A DNA stretch of 64,000 nucleotides from Massilia sp. Root351 (lineage in GTDB: Bacteria > Pseudomonadota > Gammaproteobacteria > Burkholderiales > Burkholderiaceae_D). The position numbers and the translations under genes are program-made. The stretch lies in assembly GCF_001425045.1 (NCBI RefSeq), contig NZ_LMDJ01000035.1, positions 62,001 to 126,000 of the forward strand, given 5' to 3'. This document shows, one piece after another, positions 8,266 through 16,869 of the stretch. Within the stretch, counting starts at the first letter, position 1. Every line of letters begins with the position of its first letter. The notes under the pieces are model-generated. The model saw only the letters and a list, made by a program, of their open reading frames with translations, made no database searches and was not told the DNA's origin.

Positions 8266-8742
8266 ATGAAATATTCTCTTGAGTCCAGCGGACCATCCAG
8301 CGACAACAACCCGGCAAAACAGCGCCGCCGCTTCATCCAGCTGATGTCGGCCAGCGCCGCCACCATGGCGCTGCAGGCGTGCGGCGGCGGTGGCAGTGCC
8401 GAAGCCGGCACCAGCCTGGCCGGCCCCGCGCCGGCAGGCGAACCGGCCACGCCGCCGAGCACTGCCTCGGGCGCCAGCGGCCCGTCGGCCCTGGTCCCGG
8501 CCAGCGCGCCGCCGGTCTGGACCATTGTGCCCACGCTGACCTTCACGCAGGGCGTGGCCAGCACCATCTCCATCAGCAAATACGTCAAGAGTTCCAGCGG
8601 CGGGCCGCTGGCCATCGCCCTGAACGGCATCGCGCTGCCGCCCGGCGTGACCTACAACGCCCGCACCCTGTCTTTTGTCTACGACGGCATCGGCGCGGTG
8701 GGCAGCACCGACGGCCACGTGCTGACCGCCAGCGACATCTGA
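8266..8742 (+). CDS. Tat-exported lipoprotein with putative Ig-like domain
   Basis: The 158-residue protein has no firm family assignment. The start at 8266 gives a twin-arginine type leader (KQRRRFIQLM) followed by a short hydrophobic stretch and a lipobox-like LQAC before a run of glycines. A Pro/Ala/Ser-rich linker follows. The last 60 residues (TFTQGVASTISISKYV to FVYDGIGAVGS) look like the beta-sandwich putative-Ig or cadherin-like repeat found in bacterial surface proteins. It is the first gene of a three-gene plus-strand cassette, 12 bases before the next gene. It probably anchors at the membrane and could hold the products of the next genes, which is inference. Confidence 0.7.
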   Translation: MKYSLESSGPSSDNNPAKQRRRFIQLMSASAATMALQACGGGGSAEAGTSLAGPAPAGEPATPPSTASGASGPSALVPASAPPVWTIVPTLTFTQGVASTISISKYVKSSSGGPLAIALNGIALPPGVTYNARTLSFVYDGIGAVGSTDGHVLTASDI

Positions 8743-8754
8743 CGGTCCGACGCT

Positions 8755-10776
8755 ATGGCACAGTCCTCTTCCAACCCCTTCATCATCCAGGTGCAGGCGC
8801 CGGCGGCATCGTTCGCCACCTTCACGCTGACTTCGGCGACCGGCGGCGCCAACCTGCCGTTCACGTTGGGCCAGGCCTTTCGCCAGGGCCAGGTGCCTGC
8901 CGGCAAATTTGTCGGCAGCAGCCTGCCCGGCCTGCAAGTGACGGCCAAGAACCACTGGCCGGACGGTTCGCTGAAATTCGCCACGCTGTCCGGGCGCGCC
9001 ACGCTGGCGGCCAACGCCGCGCAAAGCTACACGCTGAACGCCACCGGCACGGCCAACACCGGCGCCGCGCTGACCACCGCAGCGCTGCGCGCCACCAACC
9101 TGAGCGCCGCCGTGGGCGCCGGCAGCTATGGCACGGCCAGCTGGTCGGGCGCCGACTGGGACGCCCCGTTCATGGCGTGGGTGGCCGGTCCGGCCATGAG
9201 TTCCTGGATCTACCGCAAGCCCATCGGCAGCGACGCCCACCTGGTGGCGTGGCTGGAGGTGCGCCTGTATGCGGGCGGCGCCGTCGAGGTGCTGCCGTGG
9301 GTCGAAAACGGCTATCTGAAAGTGGCCGGCCCCACCAGCAAGAGCGCCACCTATACCTTCACGCTGGGCGGCACGCAGCGCTTCAGCGCGGCCATCGACC
9401 TGCCGCACCATTGCCGCACCGTGCTGCTGCAGGGCACGGCGCACAGCTACTGGCTGGGAACCGATCCGCGCGTGGCGCCCAGCCACGACAAGGCCTATTT
9501 GCAGGCGTCGCGCCTGGTGCCCAACTACCGCGCCGCGGTGCCCTCCACCGCAGCGGCTTGGTCGACCCTGGCCAGCAGCTATACGCCCCTGCAGCAAAGC
9601 AACTACGCCGGCGCCATGGGCCAGACCGGCTACCATCCCGGCATCGGCCTGCTGCCGGAGTGGGACGTGCTCTACCTGGCCAGCAACGATGCGCGCGGCC
9701 TGCCAGGCGTGCTCATCAATGCGTACAGCGCCGGGCGCTACCCGATTCACTACCGCGACGAGAGCAGCAACCGTCCGGCGCGCTTCTCCAGCCACCCCAA
9801 TCTGGTATTGGGCGGCAATAGCGGCGTGGCCGGCACCGGCAGCTCCAGCACCGGCAGCTTCACGCCGGCGGCCACCGGCACCGCGCCGCCGATCTGGGAC
9901 TCGCCGCACCACCCTTCCGTGGGCTACACCGCCTACCTGCTGACGGGACGCTACTACTTCATGGAGGAGGTGCAATTCGCCGCCACCGTGCACTACCTGA
10001 AGAACACCGACAACTACCGCCTGTTCGCCGGCGGCGTGTTCCAGTCCGCTTCCGGCGCCAATACGGTGCGCGGCGCGGCCTGGTCGCTGCGCACACTGGC
10101 GCAGGCGCTGTGCGTGACGCCCGACAGCGACACGCAGCTGCGCAACGAGTTCGCCGCCTCGCTGGCGGCCAATGTGGACTGGTACCACGGCATCTACGTG
10201 GCCAAGCCGAACAGCCCGCAGGGCATGGTGGCGCCGTACGCCAACTATGCCGACGGCAGCGGCAAATACATGGAGGCGGCCTGGCAGCAGGACTTCTTCA
10301 CCGCCGCGCTGGGCTACGCGATCGACCTCGCGCCGCCGCTGCCTGCCGCCTCGGCCACGCGCCTGGGTGCGCTGTTCGCGTGGAAGGCCAAGAGCATCAT
10401 CGGCCGCCTGGGCGGCACCGGCGACGACGAATACCTGTACTGCGACGCGGCCGTCTACACGGTCGCGGTGGCTCCGGCCAACCGGGCCGATTTCAACGGC
10501 GGCACCGGGCCCTGGTATGCCAGCTGGGGCGACGCGTACGCCGCCACGGTGGGCAAGCGCAATCCCGGCGTGGGCGGACCGCTGCGCGGCGCCTACTTCC
10601 CCGACCCCACCAGCTACTGGGGCAACCTGCAGCCGGCCATCGCCTACGCGGTACAGCACGGCGTACAGGGCGCGCAAGCGGCCTATGCGCGCATGACCGG
10701 CGCCAGCAACTGGAACCAGATCGTCTCCGGCTGGAATAGCCAGCCTGTGTGGGGCGTGGCGCCGCGCGCCAATTGA
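8755..10776 (+). CDS. Unrecognised 673-residue protein, possible polysaccharide lyase-like
   Basis: I do not recognise this protein securely. It lacks a signal peptide and starts with MAQSSSNPFIIQVQ. Residues about 20-230 look all-beta and contain KNHWPDGSLKFATL, which resembles the wPDGS motif of the N-terminal RIFT-barrel domain of exo-rhamnogalacturonan-lyase-like (PcRGLX/YetA) proteins. Residues about 380-640 are helical and aromatic (HHPSVGYTAYLLTGRYYF, NTVRGAAWSLRTLAQAL, YMEAAWQQDFFTAALGYA), like an alpha/alpha toroid. The combination suggests a carbohydrate-active enzyme, but I cannot point to catalytic residues. Its first residues resemble those of the next gene (SSN-x-F then alternating V/I), pointing to a shared localisation or assembly signal. 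Confidence 0.6.
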   Translation: MAQSSSNPFIIQVQAPAASFATFTLTSATGGANLPFTLGQAFRQGQVPAGKFVGSSLPGLQVTAKNHWPDGSLKFATLSGRATLAANAAQSYTLNATGTANTGAALTTAALRATNLSAAVGAGSYGTASWSGADWDAPFMAWVAGPAMSSWIYRKPIGSDAHLVAWLEVRLYAGGAVEVLPWVENGYLKVAGPTSKSATYTFTLGGTQRFSAAIDLPHHCRTVLLQGTAHSYWLGTDPRVAPSHDKAYLQASRLVPNYRAAVPSTAAAWSTLASSYTPLQQSNYAGAMGQTGYHPGIGLLPEWDVLYLASNDARGLPGVLINAYSAGRYPIHYRDESSNRPARFSSHPNLVLGGNSGVAGTGSSSTGSFTPAATGTAPPIWDSPHHPSVGYTAYLLTGRYYFMEEVQFAATVHYLKNTDNYRLFAGGVFQSASGANTVRGAAWSLRTLAQALCVTPDSDTQLRNEFAASLAANVDWYHGIYVAKPNSPQGMVAPYANYADGSGKYMEAAWQQDFFTAALGYAIDLAPPLPAASATRLGALFAWKAKSIIGRLGGTGDDEYLYCDAAVYTVAVAPANRADFNGGTGPWYASWGDAYAATVGKRNPGVGGPLRGAYFPDPTSYWGNLQPAIAYAVQHGVQGAQAAYARMTGASNWNQIVSGWNSQPVWGVAPRAN

Positions 10777-10785
10777 GGAATCACT

Positions 10786-12048
10786 ATGTCACAAGCTTCG
10801 TCCAACATTTTTTCCGTCAGCGTGAAGGCGGCCAACACGCCGCAGCCGGTGCGCCCGGCCTGGATGCCGCCGGCCGGCTACTTCGCCGACATCCCGATGC
10901 GCAACACGCCGAACGACGTGGTGCCGCCGATTTACACGCGCGACAACTACCTGATGAACAACCCCTTCGTGCAGTGGGGCGGCAGCGCCATCCTGCGCGA
11001 TTACAGCGAACTGGGCGCGCAAGTGTTTTATTCGGCAGGCCACGAATCGGCAGGCGGCTTGCCCAACTTCCAGTTTTCGCTGATCTGCGATTTTTCCAGC
11101 CTGACCTGGCGCACCGCCAACATCCCGCTGCGTAGCAACAACAGCAACACCTTCGTCAACGGCTACGCCCCGGACGGCACCCCCTACTGCCCGCACAGCT
11201 ACCTGGGACTGCAGGAAATGCCGAAAGCCTGGGGCGGCGCTGCGCAAGGCACGCTGGTGGCGTTCTTCTGGGCCGGCTCGGTCTGGCCCAACCGCATCCG
11301 CCTGCTGGACGTATCGCGCACCAGCCTGGGCTACAGCACCATGAGCACGCGCCAGCCGCAGAACGCCGACCCGACCATGATACGGTTCTCGCCCACCTCC
11401 ACCGGGGGCAATTATCCGATCACGGTGCAGGACGAGCAGCGCCAGGGCTGGTGGGCGGCCGTGGCCGGTCCGGTCAGCTACACTCTGTTCGTCAGCAAGA
11501 CTGGCGAGATCACGCAATACCCGGCCTTGGGCGGCAACCTGATCAACGCCTCGATGGTGCTGTGCCCGTCGCTGAACCTGCTGATCGCCATCGACGGCGG
11601 CTACGCCAGCGGTCCCAACGCCAGCGCCAGCTACCGCACGCTGCACATCCGCAATCTGGCCAACGGCCAGGTCAGCCAGAACCGCACCAGCGGCACCGTG
11701 CCGTCGGTAACCCTGGGCTACGACGGCGCGACCAGCCCCAACTTCCACCGCATGGACATCATGGGCCTGCAGTGGGTGGAGGAGCTGGGCTGCATCGTCG
11801 GGCTGGACCAGGTCGACCAGCCGCCAACGCTGGTCAAGCTGACTCCGCCCGCCAGCAATCCCGCCACCAATCCCTGGACCTGGAGCAAGACCGTGCTGCA
11901 GCACTGGCCGTCGGACACCAACGGCCAGGCAACGATACAAAAAGCGGAGTACGGCTATTGGTCCAAGTTCCGCTGGGTTCCGTCGCTGCAGGCATTCGTT
12001 GTGTGCGGCAGCAGTTCGCGCAAGCCGCAGGTCATCCGCCTAACTTGA
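10786..12048 (+). CDS. Unrecognised 420-residue protein, possible beta-propeller
   Basis: I do not recognise this protein. It has no signal peptide and no membrane segment. It is rich in W, Y, S, N and G and repeats blocks such as FSLICDFSSLTWRTAN, GSVWPNRIRLLDVS and YRTLHIRNLANGQVSQ, which suggest a repetitive beta fold of the kelch or propeller kind. The N-terminus MSQASSNIFSVSVKAAN resembles that of the preceding 673-residue protein. It starts 9 bases after that gene, so the two are almost certainly cotranscribed. The 3' end overlaps the convergent nuclease-like gene by 17 bases. Confidence 0.6.
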   Translation: MSQASSNIFSVSVKAANTPQPVRPAWMPPAGYFADIPMRNTPNDVVPPIYTRDNYLMNNPFVQWGGSAILRDYSELGAQVFYSAGHESAGGLPNFQFSLICDFSSLTWRTANIPLRSNNSNTFVNGYAPDGTPYCPHSYLGLQEMPKAWGGAAQGTLVAFFWAGSVWPNRIRLLDVSRTSLGYSTMSTRQPQNADPTMIRFSPTSTGGNYPITVQDEQRQGWWAAVAGPVSYTLFVSKTGEITQYPALGGNLINASMVLCPSLNLLIAIDGGYASGPNASASYRTLHIRNLANGQVSQNRTSGTVPSVTLGYDGATSPNFHRMDIMGLQWVEELGCIVGLDQVDQPPTLVKLTPPASNPATNPWTWSKTVLQHWPSDTNGQATIQKAEYGYWSKFRWVPSLQAFVVCGSSSRKPQVIRLT

Positions 12049-12586
12049 GCCCCGGCAGGAAGGCTATGCTGGTCAGCAGCACCGCCAGCACCGCCAGGGA
12101 AAGCCAGCGCAGGCGTTGCCACAGGGCGCGGCGCGGCCGCAGGTAGCCCTGCAGCGCCGCCTCGTGCTGCGCCAGCAGGCTGCCGATGCTGTGCCAGCCG
12201 TGCAGCGACACGCGCGACAGGCCGGCTTTGGTGCGCTGCTCGGTCAGGTCCTCGGCCCGGTCCTGCAGCGCGACGGTGTCGGGGGTGGTGGTCAGGATGA
12301 TGAGCTCGTGCACCGGGTGCGGGAAACCGTCGATCTCGCGCACCGCAGCATCCAGGTTGGCGATGCTGAGCGACTTGCCGAAGCTGCGGCTGCGGCCTTT
12401 GCACTGCAGCAGCAGCACCTTGCCGTCAGGCAGCTTGGCCCAGGCGTCGGCGCCGTGCTCCCTGCGGTCCAACGGCCCCCAGCGCTCGAACTGCACGCCA
12501 TGGACCGCCGACATCAGGCCACGGCCCAGGCGGTCAAAGTCCTGCCAGCTGGCAGGTTTCGGAAATTCAGCTGCCCTGCGTCCCAT
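12032..12586 (-). CDS. Restriction-endonuclease-like (Mrr_cat type) membrane protein
   Basis: A protein of 184 residues with a PD-(D/E)xK-like core: GADAWA (Asp48) followed by KVLLLQCKG (Gln61, Lys63), the pattern seen in Mrr-type endonuclease domains. The C-terminus carries one predicted membrane helix (LSLAVLAVLLTSIAF). I chose ATG 12586 because GAGGG sits at proper distance; ATG 12592 has it immediately adjacent. A nuclease fold tethered to a membrane is unusual. It may act on foreign DNA at the envelope or be a non-catalytic relative. No methylase is nearby. An AT-rich inverted repeat (12604-12634) lies just upstream. Confidence 0.65.
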   Translation of the reverse strand: MGRRAAEFPKPASWQDFDRLGRGLMSAVHGVQFERWGPLDRREHGADAWAKLPDGKVLLLQCKGRSRSFGKSLSIANLDAAVREIDGFPHPVHELIILTTTPDTVALQDRAEDLTEQRTKAGLSRVSLHGWHSIGSLLAQHEAALQGYLRPRRALWQRLRWLSLAVLAVLLTSIAFLPGLKLGG

Positions 12587-12603
12587 GCTCATCCCTCGAT
12601 AAC

Positions 12604-12634
12604 GATGTAATTTTTATCATATAAAAATGACATC
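12604..12634. repeat. AT-rich 14-bp inverted repeat, candidate operator
   Basis: Two 14-base arms (GATGTAATTTTTAT and ATAAAAATGACATC) pair at 13 of 14 positions around CAT. The repeat lies 18-48 bases upstream of the nuclease-like gene start and about 50 bases after the cupin stop. Its AT content contrasts with the GC-rich surroundings. There is no T-run, so an operator or promoter element is more likely than a terminator. Confidence 0.5.
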
Positions 12635-12685
12635 TTTCTGGGGGAAAGTCAAGTATTGGCTGGGTCAGGCTGGCAGCAGCGTCGC

Positions 12686-13099
12686 TTATTTGGCAAAGCT
12701 CGCCAGCGGCTTGCCCTTCTGCACCAGATAGGTCGCCAGTTCTGCCGCGTTGCCGGTGCCGACGTTCTTGGCCACGTGCATGGCGCCGGCCGGGATGAAG
12801 ACCGCGTCGCCTACTTTCAGCGTAACCGGCGGGCGGCCGTCGATCCGGTATTCCAGCGTGCCTTCAAGCACGAAGGCGATTTCCTCGCCCGGGTGGGCGT
12901 GCTTGGGCGACTCGCTGCCTTCTTCGAAGTCGACGCGCACCTGCAGCACTTCGCGGCCTGGCACGCTGAAGTCGCTCTTCAGGATGTCGGTGCGCTTCAG
13001 GCCCTGCATCTGCATCGGCATCTGCGCGTGTGCCGCCTGGGCCAGCAGGGCGCTGCCGGCGATCACTACTGCTGCCATCATGGTGGGTACGGTTTTCAT
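12686..13099 (-). CDS. Exported cupin-domain protein
   Basis: This 137-residue protein has a signal peptide (MKTVPTMMAAVVIAGSALLAQ, cleaved near AHAQ) and a single cupin barrel. The metal-binding motif HAHPGEEIAFVLEG supplies two His and a Glu, and the second motif contains FIPAGAMHVAKN. Small periplasmic cupins of this kind have varied or unknown functions, including dioxygenase-like and sensor roles; none can be chosen here. ATG 13099 is preceded by AAAGGACG at good spacing. It stands alone between tRNA-Thr and the nuclease-like gene. Confidence 0.82.
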   Translation of the reverse strand: MKTVPTMMAAVVIAGSALLAQAAHAQMPMQMQGLKRTDILKSDFSVPGREVLQVRVDFEEGSESPKHAHPGEEIAFVLEGTLEYRIDGRPPVTLKVGDAVFIPAGAMHVAKNVGTGNAAELATYLVQKGKPLASFAK

Positions 13100-13262
13100 C
13101 TGGACGTCCTTTTCTGCGTTGACCGGATCGGATATCGATTCCGTACCGCCATTAGACCGGCGGCGCGTATCGGCCATGTGTCGTGACAAGGCTGCGGAGA
13201 AGTCGCCATGTATCCGGCGCGGACTTGATACACGGGGATACAAGAAGATGTTCTGGAAATGC

Positions 13263-13292
13263 AAAAAGCCCAGCCATATAGGCTGGGCTTTT
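13263..13292 (-). terminator. Terminator downstream of tRNA-Thr
   Basis: On the minus strand a perfect AAAAGCCCAGCC/GGCTGGGCTTTT stem closes a 5-base loop and continues in T. It begins 8 bases after the tRNA 3' end, the expected place for the tRNA transcript terminator. Confidence 0.8.
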
Positions 13293-13299
13293 CCGTATC

Positions 13300-13375
<76 letters not shown>

Positions 13376-13394
13376 GTTGCGCGAAGATTATACG

Positions 13395-13928
13395 CTATTT
13401 GATACGCGTGAGGGTGGGGCGTCCGCCGCCTTTTTTGGGCGGCTCGCCGCCGCCGTCCGGGCCATCCGGACCGCCCTGCTCGTCCTCGCCGTCGCTGCCG
13501 GCCGGGCGCGCTTGCGGCGCCGGGGTCGGCACCGGGGCCAGGGTGGGCGTGCTGGACACCGGCGCCAGCGGAGCCGGGGCCGGCGCCGAGGCGACCGGCG
13601 CGTCGTCGTAGCCGCCCAGTTGCGGCTCGAACGCCATGCCCTGCCCGTTTTCGTTGGCGTAGATGGCCATCACGTTGTTGACCGGCACGTAGATCTCGCG
13701 CGACACGCCGCCAAAGCGGGCGTGGAAGCGGATGCTGTCATTGTCCATCTTCAGCCCGGAAGTGGCGCCGAAGCTGATGTTGAGCACGATCTCGCCCTTC
13801 TTGACGTATTCCATCGGCACCGTGGTGGCGGCGTCGACTTTCACGGCCAGGTAGGGCGTGTAGCCGCTGTCGGTGCACCATTCGTAAATGGCGCGCAGCA
13901 TGTAGGGCTTGGTGGAAATCTCGGACAT
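13395..13928 (-). CDS. sspB: ClpXP protease specificity-enhancing factor SspB
   Basis: The 177-residue adaptor binds ssrA-tagged and other substrates and delivers them to ClpXP. The N-terminal substrate-binding domain (residues 1-110) shows KPYMLRAIYEWCTDSGYTPYL and GEIVLNISFGAT. A long Pro/Ala/Gly/Asp-rich linker follows. The extreme C-terminus, GGGRPTLTRIK, matches the short basic tail that docks on the ClpX zinc-binding domain. It starts 2 bases after sspA ends, the usual sspA-sspB operon. Confidence 0.94.
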   Translation of the reverse strand: MSEISTKPYMLRAIYEWCTDSGYTPYLAVKVDAATTVPMEYVKKGEIVLNISFGATSGLKMDNDSIRFHARFGGVSREIYVPVNNVMAIYANENGQGMAFEPQLGGYDDAPVASAPAPAPLAPVSSTPTLAPVPTPAPQARPAGSDGEDEQGGPDGPDGGGEPPKKGGGRPTLTRIK

Positions 13929-13930
13929 GA

Positions 13931-14542
13931 TCAGCGGCGCATGACCTTCTCGGACGGCGTCAGCGCTTCGATGTAGGCCGGACGCGAGAAGATGCGCTCG
14001 GCGTATTTCATCAGCGGCGCGGCGGTCTTCGACAGCTCGATGCCGTAATGGTCCAGGCGCCACAGCAGCGGGGCCACGGCCACGTCCAGCATGGAGAACT
14101 CGTCGCCCAGCATGTACTTGTTCTTCAGGAACAGCGGCGCCAGCGTGGTCAGGCGGTCGCGGATTTCCGCGCGCGCCTTGTCGTGGCTCTTGTCGTTGGC
14201 CTTGGCGCGCTCGCTTTCCAGCGTGTGCACGTGCACGAACAGTTCTTTTTCGAAGTTGAACAGCATCAGGCGCGCACGGGCGCGCATCAGCGGGTCGGCC
14301 GGCATCAGCTGCGGGTGCGGGAAGCGCTCGTCGATGTACTCGTTGATGATGTTCGATTCGTACAGGATCAGTTCGCGCTCGACCAGGATGGGCACCTGGC
14401 CGTACGGGTTCATGGTGGAAATGTCTTCCGGCTTGTTGAACAGGTCGACGTCGCGCACTTCAAAGTCCATGCCTTTTTCAAACAGGACCAGGCGGCAGCG
14501 TTGCGAGAATGGGCAGGTTGTACCCGAATAGAGAACCATCAT
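13931..14542 (-). CDS. sspA: Stringent starvation protein A
   Basis: A protein of 203 residues with a GST fold: an N-terminal thioredoxin-like domain (LYSGTTCPFSQRCRLVL, NPYGQVPILVE, LYESNIINEYID) and an all-helical C-terminal domain. SspA binds RNA polymerase and alters sigma-70 promoter use under starvation rather than acting as a transferase. It sits between petC and sspB, an arrangement widely conserved in beta- and gammaproteobacteria. Confidence 0.94.
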   Translation of the reverse strand: MMVLYSGTTCPFSQRCRLVLFEKGMDFEVRDVDLFNKPEDISTMNPYGQVPILVERELILYESNIINEYIDERFPHPQLMPADPLMRARARLMLFNFEKELFVHVHTLESERAKANDKSHDKARAEIRDRLTTLAPLFLKNKYMLGDEFSMLDVAVAPLLWRLDHYGIELSKTAAPLMKYAERIFSRPAYIEALTPSEKVMRR

Positions 14543-14633
14543 TTTTGTAGTTCCTTAGAAACAAAATGGGATGCAGCCGCGAACGGCTCACCCCAGAACG
14601 CGCCCGCCACGCGGGCGACGCACAAAACAACAT

Positions 14634-14649
14634 GGCCGGCCTAGGCCGG
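14634..14649 (-). terminator. Possible terminator behind petC
   Basis: A perfect 16-base palindrome GCCGGCCTAGGCCGGC lies 10 bases after the petC stop. On the minus strand it is followed by CATGTTGTTTTG, a poor U-tract. It may attenuate transcription between petCBA and sspAB. Confidence 0.35.
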
Positions 14650-14658
14650 CATGCTCAC

Positions 14659-15423
14659 TTATTTGACCTCTTTCCAGTACGATGCGTTCAGACGCCAGGC
14701 CAGCAGCGCGAAGCAGGTCAGGAACAGCAGCACCCACACGCCAAGGCGCTTGCGGGTCTGCGCGGCAGGTTCGGCCATCCACTCCATGTAGCCGACCAGG
14801 TCCGCCACATTGGTGTCGAACTCCAGCTTGCTCATGGTGCCCGGCTTGACCTGCTCGAAGCCGACGAATTTATGCACGCTCTTGCTTGGATCGTGCGGAT
14901 CTTTCTCTTCGGCAAACTTGGCCACTTGCACGCCTTGCAGTTCATGCAACACGTGCGGCATGGCCACGTTCGCCACCATCAGGTTGTTCCAGCCGTTCGG
15001 GCGGGTGTCATCCTTGTAGAAGGTGCGCAGATAGGTGTACAGATAGTCGCCGCCGGTGCCGCCGGGGCCCGACTTGGCGCGCGAAATCACCGACAAGTCC
15101 GGCGGCACCACGCCGAACCAGGCTTTGGCGTCCTTGGCCGGCATGGCCGTGGTCATCATTTCGCCCACTTTTTCGCCGGTAAACAACAGGTTGTTCTTGA
15201 TCTGCTCTTCCGTCAGGCCCAGGTCCTTGAGGCGGTTAAAACGCATCGAAGACGCATTATGGCAGTTCAGGCAGTAGTTCACAAACAACTTGGCGCCATT
15301 TTGCAGCGCGGCCATGTTGGTGGAGCGGTCCGGCGCCTTGTCCAGCGGGTGGCTGCTTTCGCTTGCCAGGGCCAGGCCTGGCAGCAGCGCCAGGATCGCA
15401 AGCAGTTTCTTTGCAAAATTCAT
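14659..15423 (-). CDS. petC: Ubiquinol-cytochrome c reductase, cytochrome c1
   Basis: The protein of 254 residues is the haem c subunit of complex III (bc1). It has a signal peptide ending near LALAS, the haem-binding CLNCH motif at about residues 51-55, and a methionine axial-ligand candidate in the later conserved region (VANVAMPHVL). A C-terminal membrane anchor (VWVLLFLTCFALLAW) is followed by a short tail. It passes electrons from the Rieske centre to soluble cytochrome c in the periplasm. It is the last gene of petA-petB-petC. Confidence 0.96.
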   Translation of the reverse strand: MNFAKKLLAILALLPGLALASESSHPLDKAPDRSTNMAALQNGAKLFVNYCLNCHNASSMRFNRLKDLGLTEEQIKNNLLFTGEKVGEMMTTAMPAKDAKAWFGVVPPDLSVISRAKSGPGGTGGDYLYTYLRTFYKDDTRPNGWNNLMVANVAMPHVLHELQGVQVAKFAEEKDPHDPSKSVHKFVGFEQVKPGTMSKLEFDTNVADLVGYMEWMAEPAAQTRKRLGVWVLLFLTCFALLAWRLNASYWKEVK

Positions 15424-15454
15424 ATTCTTGTCCTTTTGAGCTGTGGTCGGCGGA

Positions 15455-16867
15455 TCAGTGCGGATGGAAAGTCACGCGGGATGGCACAGGTTTGAACTGG
15501 CCCATCGCGCTCCACCACGGCATCAGCAGGAAGAAGAAGAAGTAATACAGCGTGCACACTTGCGACACGATGGTGCCGATGGTGCTTGGCGCCTGGGTGC
15601 CCAGGTAACCCAGCGTCAGGAACGACAGGCCGAACACGGCGTACACATATTTGTGCCAGTCCGGGCGGTAGCGGATCGACTTCACCGGCGAATGGTCCAG
15701 CCACGGCAGGAAGGCCAGGATCACGACGGAACCGCCGAAGAACACCACGCCCCAGAATTTCGCGTCCAGCACCGACGGCAGCATGCCGACGATGGCCACC
15801 AGCGCCACCACGGCGATGGCCGCCTTGGTGGTGAAGGCCAGGCGCGATTTCAGCCACAGGAAGGCCACGTAGGCAGCCACGGCCACCATCAGTACCCACA
15901 TGAAGTCGGCGGTGGTGGCGCGCAGCACCGAGTAGAACGGCGTGAAGTACCAGGTTGGCGCGATGTGCAGCGGGGTCTTCAGCGAATCGCCCGGCAGGAA
16001 GTTGTTGTATTCCAGGAAGTAGCCGCCCATTTCAGGCGCGAAGAACACCACGGTGCTGAAGATCAGCAGGAACACCGACACGCCGAACAGGTCGTGCACG
16101 GTGTAGTACGGGTGCGACGGGATCGAGTCGACCGGATGGCCGTCCGGGCCCAGGTTCTCTTTGACTTCGATGCCGTCCGGATTGGACGAGCCGACTTCGT
16201 GCAGTGCGATCAGGTGGGCGGCAACCAGGCCCAGCAGCACCAGCGGGATGGCGATCACGTGGAAGGCGAAGAAGCGGTTCAGGGTGGCGTCGGACACCAC
16301 GTAGTCGCCGCGGATCCACAGCGACAGGTCGGGGCCGATCAGCGGGATGGCGCCGAACAGGTTGACGATCACCTGGGCGCCCCAGTACGACATCTGGCCC
16401 CATGGCAGCAGGTAGCCGAAGAACGCTTCGGCCATCAGGCACAGGAAGATGGCGAAGCCGAACAGCCAGATCAGTTCACGTGGCTTGCGGTAGGAACCGT
16501 ACAGCAGGCCGCGCGTCATGTGCAGGTAGACGATGATGAAGAAGGCCGAGGCGCCGGTCGAGTGCATATAGCGCACCAGCCAGCCCCACGGCACTTCGCG
16601 CATGATGTATTCCACCGAGCCGAAGGCCAGGTTGGCGTCCGGCTTGTAGTGCATGGTCAGGAAGATGCCGGTGACGATCTGCAGCACCAGCACCAGCATG
16701 GCCAGCGAGCCGAAGATGTACCAGAAATTGAAGTTTTTCGGGGCGTAGTACTTGCCCCACTGGTCGTTCCACAGCTTGGTCAGCGGGAAGCGGTCGTCGA
16801 CCCAGCCCAGCGCTTTTTGCGCCACCGGGGCATTGGCGGGGAGTTTCGTCTCTTTAAAAGCAGCCAT
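15455..16867 (-). CDS. petB: Ubiquinol-cytochrome c reductase, cytochrome b
   Basis: The 470-residue integral membrane subunit carries both b haems and the two quinone sites of complex III. The N-terminal half shows SLAMLVLVLQIVTGIFL and GWLVRYMHSTGASAFF with the haem histidines. The Qo-site PEWY-type motif is altered to PTWYFTPFYSVLR. Multiple hydrophobic helices continue to the C-terminus. Length is that of fused cytochrome b (b6 plus subunit IV). The start lies 2 bases after the petA stop. Confidence 0.97.
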   Translation of the reverse strand: MAAFKETKLPANAPVAQKALGWVDDRFPLTKLWNDQWGKYYAPKNFNFWYIFGSLAMLVLVLQIVTGIFLTMHYKPDANLAFGSVEYIMREVPWGWLVRYMHSTGASAFFIIVYLHMTRGLLYGSYRKPRELIWLFGFAIFLCLMAEAFFGYLLPWGQMSYWGAQVIVNLFGAIPLIGPDLSLWIRGDYVVSDATLNRFFAFHVIAIPLVLLGLVAAHLIALHEVGSSNPDGIEVKENLGPDGHPVDSIPSHPYYTVHDLFGVSVFLLIFSTVVFFAPEMGGYFLEYNNFLPGDSLKTPLHIAPTWYFTPFYSVLRATTADFMWVLMVAVAAYVAFLWLKSRLAFTTKAAIAVVALVAIVGMLPSVLDAKFWGVVFFGGSVVILAFLPWLDHSPVKSIRYRPDWHKYVYAVFGLSFLTLGYLGTQAPSTIGTIVSQVCTLYYFFFFLLMPWWSAMGQFKPVPSRVTFHPH

Positions 16868-16869
16868 GT

